Source of the DNA: Ligula intestinalis
Lineage: Eukaryota > Platyhelminthes > Cestoda > Diphyllobothriidea > Diphyllobothriidae
Assembly (NCBI GenBank): GCA_036362985.1
Contig: JAYGXS010000003.1
Location: 76,180,969 to 76,244,968, forward strand
Length of the DNA: 64,000 bases
Direction: 5' to 3'
The position numbers and the translations under genes were made by a program. Below are positions 56,264-64,000 of the stretch, one piece after another (position 1 is the first letter of the stretch; the number at the start of each line of letters is the position of its first letter). The notes beneath the pieces are model-generated. The model worked only from the letters and a program-made list of their open reading frames with translations, did no database searches and was not told the DNA's origin.

Positions 56264-58519
56264 TACATCCACATATTACATTGCACTCCGTTCCATACTG
56301 CCCTTCCTCTCATTTCTGACTGCGGCAGTCCACTTCCTGGCCGGGAAGCTGGTGGATGTCACTGCCAAGGTCTCCACTGTTGCCACTGATGGAATCCACC
56401 TGACTTCCACTAATCGCCAACTCGTGAAGGCCCAGAAGGAGGCGATGGAACAGCTGAAGACGGAGTCTGGTGGTGGTGGCGGCGGTGGCATGTTCTGCGG
56501 CCTGGCCTCCTGCACCAGCGGGACCAGTGGATGGGATGATCGGCGACGCTCCAAGACTCCTATGAAGCGCACAACGCTTCCTCGACCAAGGTCAAAAAGT
56601 ACCCTATCTAGCCCTTCCATGAAGAAGGCAGAAAAGCTGCATCATAACCCGTCGGATTCGCGCGCCCGGCTGGCCTACTCCTCTCCTTCACAAGCTCTCG
56701 AGGTTAATCAGGACGTGGGCTCGAACCTCGGCGCCCGCCAGAAATCTCTCAATGCAGATCAGCAGCAAAAAGACCCACTGGACAATGATCTCACCAATCA
56801 AATCTACTCCAGCATCCGCTTGAGGCGGGAACAAATGAGCGACCGGTACAATCCAATGGCTTCCAGGCCATCGTCGATTGAGGTAGTGGTCCACCTGTAC
56901 AATTAGCTCTTGAAATGTTAATCTGAAATGTGCTTTTCATTCACAAATAGTACTTAATTAAGACTATGCTGAATGATCAATTTGCGGTAACTTGACCATG
57001 GTAGCCATTTTAATTGTCTGATAATCATCAACAATAGAAAACTAAATCCAATCTCCCTGTCTGGTGGCTGTGTCTGGTTCTTCTTCAGCAAAATTACAGC
57101 TCTTTCTATATAATGCATGACATTTGGTGGTGCCTGCTTGAATCTAATATTCGAAGTTGGCATTACTTTAGGCTTTACTTTGAGTTCACCGTCCTTGTTG
57201 CCTCTTTACATAGGAAGATACGAATACACTCGATAGAAACCCCAGTGCCTCCTTCCACCGTCGCATGAACAGAGGATCGCCTGACGACCCATCGAATGCC
57301 GAGTGGGCGACAGAGATGTATGCTAGTATCAGAAGAAATCGTGAACATTTGAACCAAGGGTTGCTGCCGAACTTTCCGGATGCCGAGGTAAGGCCGTCGG
57401 GAAAATCAGGCTCAGTAAGCATCCTCTTTAGACTATTATGTGCTGATATAACCTCACTAGGTCTGCTTGATTTACTATGTAATTAAGTCCAACTTGCCAC
57501 AGGTGACAGTTCGAACGGTGATTACGACGATCTACACCACCTGCTTCAGCAAGCTGGAGGTAGGCTCGGCGGCTTGCATTGCACCTACCACACTCTCTCT
57601 CTGTCCTCACTGATCTAGGGTCGCTGTCATGAACAAGTCAGCAAGATCGGAGGTGGAAGGGGGCACAGGTAGCTGGCGTGGCCGGAGCCACCCCTAAGCG
57701 GGCCGCCAAACCTCACCCGGATTTCATGGAGTGAGAGTGCCATAGGGGTCACCAAAAAGTGTATTATAATTTACTTTTTAATCAATATTCATTGTCCTGA
57801 GTACGCAATGATGAATCAGTCTTCGGGAGCACTGCAGACTTTGCCTCTCAATTCTTTTTATCGATGAATATAAGTTTCATTGCTTCCAAATAACAAGCAA
57901 AATGATGAGTCTAAAAGATTACGGTCTACCTTTGTTGTTTAATAAAATGCAATAATCCAGAATCCATTTCCTTCTTATGTTTTCATTTCAGATTACTTGA
58001 TTATTAATTTATACACTTTTATTTATTTAGCCAACGATTAATTATTAATAAAACTAGTTTGCATCAGTTGCAGTTTCGAAAATTGGTCACTCAGCTGTCG
58101 CTATCGGTTCACTGTTCCTTTTGCAACACACAATTTTACAACTTGCGCGCTGATTTTTAAACTGAATAGCATACTTAAACAGCATAATTGATATTTACGT
58201 TGTTCCTTATTCCTACCTTTACATTTTCCTACTATTTGCCACTTTCCCTACCCATATTAAACAAACCACCAGTTTGGATTTTTCTCATTAAGCCAGCGTT
58301 TCCGATGCTTGTCATAAAGATGCCTCTCTCAATAATGTAGAATCACTTTTTATTCAAACGCTCTGGTTTCAGAGTCCAACCAGTGAGCAGTCAATGTCGC
58401 CAAGGCCCGCAGTGAGGACCCGCGTTGCTGTACGGCCTGCGTTGCCGCCCAACATTCGACCACGCATCAAAACGCTCACCATGACCGAAACACCAGACGC
58501 CTCGGAAGAACATTCATAG
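56264..58519 (+). CDS. Unrecognised protein, last four exons
   Basis: Exons: 56264-56882, 57214-57387, 57503-57559, 58373-58519, all with AG/GT borders and matching phase, ending at TAG 58517-58519. About 332 residues are visible. The first exon begins with a hydrophobic stretch (ALRSILPFLSFLTAAVHFLAG) that could be a membrane segment, then VDVTAKVSTVATDG, NRQLVKAQKEAMEQLK, seven glycines and a basic Ser/Pro-rich region. Two related motifs occur, one in each of the first two exons: LTNQIYSSIRLRREQ and WATEMYASIRRNREH. The C-terminus is Pro/Arg-rich (VRPALPPNIRPRIK) and ends ASEEHS. I do not recognise the family. The 5' exons are missing. Strong coding signals are the consistent phases and the clean splice sites. 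Confidence 0.7.
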
Positions 58520-58718
58520 GGCTACTTTTGCTCTGTTCCACTTTAGAGGGGGAGGAGGGTTCTCCTCCCTACTCTCAGTATTTTCCTCAAACCTTAATAT
58601 CCTGACTATATCTCCTAGTACCTTTTTACCTCGTGATAAGATGGCTGTGCAAGCGGGTGTTTTTATTTTACTCTTCTCTCTACAACCTGGCTTTTGACTT
58701 TATTCTTCCTCAAGTTAC

Positions 58719-58724
58719 AATAAA
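58719..58724 (+). terminator. Poly(A) signal of the 56-58 kb gene
   Basis: AATAAA about 200 bp after the stop codon at 58519, in AT-rich sequence, the first such hexamer downstream. Confidence 0.55.
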
Positions 58725-59459
58725 AGAAAAAGAAGGAGTAAATTGGGTTGGCGTATCTCTGGCAGACAGCCAATATTGCTGCCCGACTTCCTTGTTCAAT
58801 GTTCGCTGCGTCAATGTCATACAACTTCGCAGGTGGTTGTTTCCGATTGGCTGACTTGCAGATCCTTGACCGACTTCCACTCGCGCACACACGTGCACCC
58901 AGATAGTCATGACTGTCTAAGGGCGATGCGGCATGGCCCACTATACACGACACTCCCCCGGGCTATACAACATACACTTAAACTTGTTCCACAATGAGAT
59001 TGGCTAGTGATACCGACGGAATAGCATTGTCAACAAAGGCAAAAGAAACTGTTGGGGCCTCGTGAGTTAGCCGAGAGGCACGAAAGGACGAATTTGTCCC
59101 GGAAGACAATTAAAAAAAGTGTTCAATTAACACTGGTGTCTGAAATGGTGTTCCTCTTAATGTGTAAGGATATTCTAAAGGGCTCTTTCATCCATTTTAG
59201 TTGTCAGGGATTGCAGTGGATAATACAGTTTCTTTTATTGAACTAAACAACCCGAAGATCTACGATCCGATACAACTGAAATGCATGACCGCGAGTGTCG
59301 TTTTCTAGGCCTTGCACTTTAACACCCCGGTCTCATTTTATTGTGAATTTGCCTCCCTTACAGGTAATTATCCTTCAAGACGATGAAAATAGTTTGGAGG
59401 GAATCGTGGGTATAGGATATAATTGTTGATATTCACGCCTATTCTTTCTTGAACTAGTC

Positions 59460-59765
59460 ATGAGGACCAGTCTCCGTCGTCTGCCCCACGAGCTGTGTTA
59501 GGCTGTCATCGACCCGGTGCCGCAGCCCACCTGGAAAGGTCGAAGAGGAGGGCAACTGAAGACTTGGTTTGACAGCATCCGTTGAGACATGGAAGCAGTT
59601 CTTGGACCTTCTATCTTCGGTCTCCGTCGCTGGAGAAGAGACTGGATGGAGCCTCCCAGATTCGCTGCCGTCAATCGCCACGCATGAAGAAGTACCGTTC
59701 GTGACATCATTGAGGCCGGCTAGATTGGGCATGATCACAGCCGTAACAAGTACATGAAGAGTGTG
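59460..59765 (+). mobile_element. LINE 3' fragment, third copy (plus)
   Basis: Plus-strand reading: RRGGQLKTWFDSIR, stop, DMEAVLGPSIFGLRRWRRDW, STVRDIIEAG, then a stop and GHDHSRNKY-type trailing sequence. It has the same tail as the fragments at 12.4 and 17.0 kb, in the opposite orientation, with internal stops. Confidence 0.8.
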
Positions 59766-59802
59766 ATTTTGGGCTGGCTCGCAAGAATTGTACTATCTAG
59801 TC

Positions 59803-60237
59803 GACCCAATTGTAAAATATTTCGCGGAATCTGAACCCGCATAGGAGGGAAGGCCTTCTACGCAAGCCCCCGCTTTACCTACTTGAGCTAAGAACACCAT
59901 GCTTCACACTGTCAGTTAAATGGGAACCACAGCAGACGCGTCTTCGACCGCGTTCCCACCCACCCTCAGGGCGGCCAAGGTCTGCTACACCAAACCTCCC
60001 TAGGGTGGATCCATCTCTTCTCCTCTCCATCTGTTTTTTTTATGACAGATCAGCCCCTCTTGACTATGCTGCTCCGACTCCTCCTCCTCGCCGCCGGGAT
60101 TGAGGCCCACCCGGCGGAGTTCCGGATCCACCAAGGGCTACTTGCCTGCCTGCCTGTCAGTTAAATCACACTTGAATCGATATTACCCGCCCAATTTAGT
60201 TGACCCAATTTTGAAAACTTCACAATTGGGTCAACTT
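59803..60237 (-). mobile_element. tRNA-bearing element interrupted by a second element
   Basis: On the minus strand it reads GGCGGGTAATATCGATTCAA, GTGTGATTTAACTGACA, then, after a 234-bp insertion, GTGTGAAGCATGG, A-box TTAGCTCAAGTAGG, B-box GCGGGTTCAGATTCC and the end TTTTACAATTGGGTCGAC. The uninterrupted relative at 10629-10788 has the same order. At its 5' end a perfect palindrome AGTTGACCCAATT/AATTGGGTCAACT (60199-60236, 12-13 nt loop) shows a second terminus of the same kind abutting it. Confidence 0.65.
59910..60167 (+). mobile_element. 234-bp retroposon-like repeat, nested, with 12-bp target-site duplication
   Basis: Element 59922-60155, flanked by TGTCAGTTAAAT at 59910-59921 and 60156-60167. 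It begins GGGAACCACAGCAGACGCGT and ends CTTGCCTGCCTGCC, like the copy at 33790-34021. Removing it and one copy of the duplication restores sequence collinear with the element at 10.6 kb. Confidence 0.85.
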
Positions 60238-60904
60238 AATAAACCAAACCTCCTTAATAATTGTACTATCATCTGAGTGAACACATCGGCCTATTCCCAA
60301 GGTAACGCATGTAGAGCACGTTTCGGGTCCTATTTGATCAACTTCTAGATAGGCGGTCGTAGTTGACAAAACCGGCGACAGTTTAACATGTACAAGCTCT
60401 ACTATAATGAGAATGACTTCAATGACCAGGTTACTTAATATGAAAATCAGGTCATACCCTAGGACTCTATTTGGAGCCCCTGCGGGTAGTTGCATAACAA
60501 CCAGCAATGGTAAATGAACATCAGCAAGGGCAAAACACGTGGATGGTATTTATGGCTTACTATTCATCATCAGTCAGCTATACCAACTTCCAGCCTTGGC
60601 TAACCTGGGATCCTAACACACTCTTTATTCGTTAAACGTTCTGCTACTGAACTAACTGTTCGTTCGCTTGTGACTGAGAATACCTAGCATCGTGAGAAGG
60701 TTGTTAACTGATCAGGGTAAGTAAACCTTTCACCCAGTTATGCGTTCGATCTCAGTCTAGGGCTATTCTTTGGAAGTAGTTGTGTATTACCCCGGTCATA
60801 AAGCCGGCAGCCCGCGAACATGCTTAAAATATCATAGTAGAGCGCTCGTGGATCTGGTTACGGAGCTTGCTCGTCCCGTCGTGCTTTTGAGCCCAATCTA
60901 GGGC

Positions 60905-60992
60905 CTTCGAAGTGGAACCGGTCAAGACAAAGGAGACTGGAGCGGCCACTTCTGGCTTATTTGTCGCCATCAGCCAGTCATTCTAAATCCCA
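60905..60992 (-). repeat. tRNA-SINE 3' half, minus, head-to-head pair
   Basis: The reverse complement reads AGAATGACTGGCTGATGGCG, ACAAATAAGCCAGAAGTGGC, CGCTCCAGTCTCCTTTGTC. The core is CTGATGG, so position A9 is lost. It faces the plus copy that starts about 20 bp further on. Confidence 0.7.
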
Positions 60993-61011
60993 GGAGTGAC
61001 GACCCCCGAGA

Positions 61012-61150
61012 AGACTATTGCACACCATGACCAAAGGTTACGGGTTCGAATCTCGTAGTTCGCCATCCCTGGGGTGGAGTATGACTGTCTGATGACAGCT
61101 CATAAGCTGGAAATGATCACTTCAGTCTCCTCTGTCTTTGTTAGTTCTAC
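61012..61150 (+). repeat. tRNA-SINE, plus, with perfect stem II hammerhead-like core
   Basis: B box GGTTCGAATCTC, then GAGTATGACTG, CTGATGA (61089-61095), a perfect CAGCT-CATA-AGCTG hairpin (61096-61109), GAAA (61110-61113), TGATCACTT and CAGTCTCC. This copy has the canonical C-G pair at the base of stem II that other copies lack; its stem III is weaker. Confidence 0.75.
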
Positions 61151-61259
61151 TTCAATACTTTCAATACGAACAGTGACCTTGCAAACTTCACTCCCCACGA
61201 CAAAAGCCTGTTTGCTTTTTGAATGCAAATAAGACATCCACAGCCCGTGATTGCTGACG

Positions 61260-61965
61260 GTTAATTCCAACGCCAAACATTTCTTACGTCAAGAAGGGTT
61301 GACCAACCAGAAGATAATATGAGGTAGCGCACGTCAATAAAACTTATATGGGCAAAATATGGACAAAAATAGACAAATTCCTGAGCGTTAACAACGAGTA
61401 AAGTCAAGAAAGCGGAATTAATGGCATGCGAAAATGCATTAGTTAACTTTAAATGCGATTTTGTACGCAAAGCAGATGCGGATGTAGTCAAAGGTAATTC
61501 CAAATCGAGTCGTACTCGGATTTTATCTGCTTCGGTGGAGTATTCGAGTCATTCTCCGAGAAGGATCGTTTACGCGCATGAAATAATTCGCCAAATGACT
61601 GTGGCAGCGACTGTTTGAAAGATTCTCGTTCCCCTTTCTTGAACACCACGGCACCGACCTTCGGCGAGATGCTCATGAAGGCATCCAGTGTCTTTGACGG
61701 ATGAGTTTTTAGCTTAGAACTAAAATTATGTTAAAAAGTGTAAAATATCATCAATTAGAAAAAATAAAGAGTAAAACAGTCGTTAAGCATAAACTCCTGG
61801 TTGCTAGAAGACTGCCGGTGAAGGCCCTACATTGAGTTTCAAGGCACAACAGAAGCCGATCGGTGAGCACCCCTTCTTATTAAAAATGTAATTATGTTTT
61901 ATTGGACATCATCAATCGGCCAGGACCTCGGTTAATATGAAGTGAAATTAAACAAGGACTGCTGA
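61260..61965. repeat. Tandem duplication, copy 1
   Basis: Collinear with 62222-62945 at an offset of about 963-979 bp: GACCAACCAGAAGATAA, CAATAAAACTT, CACTCGGATTTTAT-type sequence, CGCCAAATGACTGTGGC, ATGAAGGCATCCAGTGTC, GCCGATCGGTGA, CATCAATCGGCCA. Identity is highest over the minus-strand open frame. Confidence 0.85.
61488..61719 (-). CDS. Exon-like open frame, duplicate copy 1
   Basis: Minus-strand frame preceded by a good acceptor (AACATAATTTTAG, exon start 61719) and ending at TGA 61490-61488 or at a GT just before it (GA|GTACGA). Encoded features: KLKTHPSKTLDAFMSISPK, VGAVVFKK, ESFKQSLPQSFGELFHARK, SFSENDS. The partner at 62412-62691 is open in the same frame, with mostly conservative changes, which argues for real coding. 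No family recognised; flanking exons were not found. Confidence 0.5.
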
Positions 61966-62142
61966 CGCCGAATTCGACCTTGGCCACTCTAAAAGGTTTC
62001 GGAATTAAACCTGCATAACCAGAAAGGAAGTAAAACAAAAGAGACGTTTTTAGTACGGAGCCCGATCGAGTTATTGAGCTTTCTCATCTCGTTGTGCCCT
62101 GAATCGCATTCTGTGGTCATTCTGAAGGAATAGTTGCGTATT

Positions 62143-62175
62143 ATTCCAGACCTGGAGCCAGCGGCTCGTGACTAC
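62143..62175 (+). pseudogene. Partial copy of the last SOWAH-like exon start
   Basis: CAGA followed after the same spacing by GCGGCTCGTGACTACAGC, identical over 18 bp to the start of the ankyrin-gene terminal exon (48888-48919), including the AG acceptor. Similarity ends after TACAGC. It may be a remnant of a duplicated exon. Confidence 0.35.
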
Positions 62176-62221
62176 AGCTTAAATACCGTGTCGTTGCAAA
62201 ACACATGCTATGATTGTTGAA

Positions 62222-62945
62222 GGCTTCTTTCAATGCCAAAGCTTTCTCAAGTCAACGAGGTTTGACCAACCAGAAAATAAAAGTAGGAGGCGTACGACAA
62301 TAAAACTTCTGTTGGCAAAACAGGGACAAAATGGACAAAGCTCCTGAGCTTTAACAACGGGGAAGGTCAAAGAATATAAATCAAGGGCATGCAAAAATTC
62401 ATTCGCAAATCTCAACTGCAAAAAAACGATTTTGAACGCAAAGTAGATTGGGTAAGTAGCCAAAAGTAATTACAAATAGATTCGCACTCGGATTTTATGC
62501 TTTTTGGTTGAGTGTCCGAATCATTCTCCGAAAAGGATTGTTTACGCGCATGAACTAATTCGCCAAATGACTGTGGTGGCGACTGTTTGAAAGATTCATC
62601 TTCCTCTTTCTTGACCACCACGGCACCGATCCTCGGCGAGATTATCATGAAGGCATCCAGTGTCTTTAAAGGGGGAGTCTTCAACTTAGTGCTAAAATAA
62701 TATTAAAAACAATTGTAAAACACCCTCAGTAAAGAAGAAAAAAGACTTCAAAAGTTGTTGAGCACATATATTCCTGGTCGCTAGGTGACGGCCGGCGAGG
62801 GTCCTATAATGAGCTTCAACATACGACGGGAGCCGATCGGTGAACGCCCCCTTCTTATTGTGAAGGTAAATATGTTTCATTGGCCATCACCAATCGGCCA
62901 TAACCCCAGTTGATATGGGGCGATGTAGAACAACAAGTGACTGTG
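62222..62945. repeat. Tandem duplication, copy 2
   Basis: Second copy of 61260-61965, same orientation. Small indels separate the two copies outside the open frame. Confidence 0.85.
62412..62691 (-). CDS. Exon-like open frame, duplicate copy 2
   Basis: Acceptor ATATTATTTTAG with exon start 62691. The frame contains KLKTPPLKTLDAFMIISPR, IGAVVVKK, ESFKQSPPQSFGELVHARK and SFSENDSDTQP, and stays open to 62412. A GT at the place matching copy 1 (GA|GTGCGA) could be the donor. Substitutions against copy 1 include K/R, V/I and S/I. The function is unknown. Confidence 0.5.
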
Positions 62946-64000
62946 CACTGGATCAACAGGGGGACTATATCTAGCCAGGGCAAGCGTTATTCGGGTTACG
63001 CCTCCATAAAAATTGCCGCAAGTGGGACGGCTCATGGTAGTATGCATGGGTGCAGGCACACGCCACGCCAGCTACCTGCTCGACCAGGGCGCGACAAACT
63101 ATCATAGTGTGTATATTACCTGCGCCCGATCGCGCCCCCGATTTAATTGACTCCGCAAAATACCGGGCCCAGGTGGGTGAGGAAAGACAGATTGCGGTAG
63201 ATGCTTCGCAAGTCTACTATCGCTTCAAATAGTTCACGCGCGAGATATTCAGCTGTGACAGTTAAACTGTCCCGTAGCCAAATACAGGAGAAATATCCTG
63301 CCATGAATCAACTATTCGTGGGCAATATTTAGACATATGGGTTTTATAAGACTGGATAATAGACACTCTCACGCTCGAGGCCTTGCACTAACGTCCAAAG
63401 AGATAAGTGTTAGCGTTGGTACAGAAATATTTGCGTTCCTGGTGCAAGGCTGTGGGAACTTGCCGCACTGACTCTGCCTTCGCCTTGCCAGAGCTTACAC
63501 CTGTAATTAGTCATCTAATCCGCGTATTATCGACCCGCTGGCGCCTACACTCATAGGCAATCGATTATTCCGCCTCGTCTAATTGGTGGCAGATGATTGA
63601 TTACTTTTCTACGGCCCAGCAGACAAGGCTTGGCTGCAGCGAACGCACAACTTCGCGGAAACACCTGGCATGCACACGCAACTGGCAGTTGCCTCTGTAC
63701 TGTCTATTTTTTGGCAGTAAATTTCCGTTCACCAACACTGTCTTACCTGCCTTGATTCGGGGAAGCCTTCTGTGGTCGACGCGATAACTTGCGACAAGGC
63801 CACCTGTGCTACCGGGGAGGATAAGGGGGTGTTCCCCGCCCCATGTCTTACCCTTCGAATTCCCATTCGAAGTGTAGCGCAGTTGCGAGGAATTTCAAGA
63901 TTGAAAGAATTCATCAGGAATTAATAAACCACTAGAGCTATCTGTTGGGAATGCCCCCATTTCCACGATGAAACATCGCACAGCAAAGCGTCTGTGTGAG
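62946..64000. other. Right edge, no gene recognised
   Basis: Only short open frames. Near 63380-63450 the words GGCCTTGCAC and GTGCAAGGC face each other as a weak inverted repeat. Nothing further can be supported. Confidence 0.3.

Noticed and set aside
62692..62880. Minus frame upstream of the duplicated exon (copy 2)
   Set aside because: The matching part of copy 1 reads in a different frame and has stops, so this part of the duplication is not conserved as coding.
1..64000. CRISPR arrays, operons, bacterial promoters or ribosome-binding sites
   Set aside because: No spaced direct repeats of CRISPR type; all recognised genes are spliced eukaryotic genes, so prokaryotic signals were not annotated.

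Overview
The window is animal nuclear DNA, most likely from a parasitic flatworm (tapeworm or fluke). Three things point there: spliced genes with tiny 34-45 nt introns next to multi-kilobase, transposon-filled introns; a mobile-element load of CR1-like and RTE-like LINEs, a Penelope-like element and Ty3/gypsy debris; and an abundant tRNA-derived SINE. The flatworm assignment is inference; the exon structures are read directly from the sequence. There is no bacterial-style gene organisation.

Two complete spliced genes were reconstructed. Archease (3183-5138, +) has eight exons and 154 codons and is the cofactor of the tRNA-splicing/XBP1 ligase RTCB. CWC27 (24843-8009, -) has eight exons and 491 codons and is a spliceosomal cyclophilin-like protein. 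They converge on 5.1-8.0 kb. Two partial genes lie on the + strand: the 3' five exons of a Sosondowah (SOWAH)-type ankyrin protein (31543-49068), and the last four exons of an unrecognised, possibly membrane-anchored protein (56264-58519). Near the right end a tandem duplication (61.26-62.95 kb) carries two copies of a minus-strand, exon-like open frame.

Most of the rest is mobile DNA. The left end holds an internally deleted gypsy element (396-1870). CWC27 introns carry tRNA-SINEs, LINE 3' ends, poly-G runs, a tRNA-bearing element and an antisense transposase fragment (23.2-24.3 kb). The gap between CWC27 and the ankyrin gene holds an RTE-like LINE fragment. The 10.8-kb ankyrin-gene intron holds a nearly full-length, dead CR1-like LINE (41.5-45.65 kb). 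Further right are a fold-back element, a Penelope-like element and a nested insertion at 59.8-60.2 kb.

The most interesting candidate is in the tRNA-SINE family. Its 3' half matches the fixed core residues of a minimal hammerhead ribozyme, with a nearly palindromic stem III as in hammerheads thought to act as dimers. Also notable are a 232-234 bp retroposon-like repeat with 12-13 bp target-site duplications, one copy nested inside another element; three head-to-head SINE pairs; and the duplicated open frame at 61.5/62.5 kb. All calls are from reading by eye; no database search was run.
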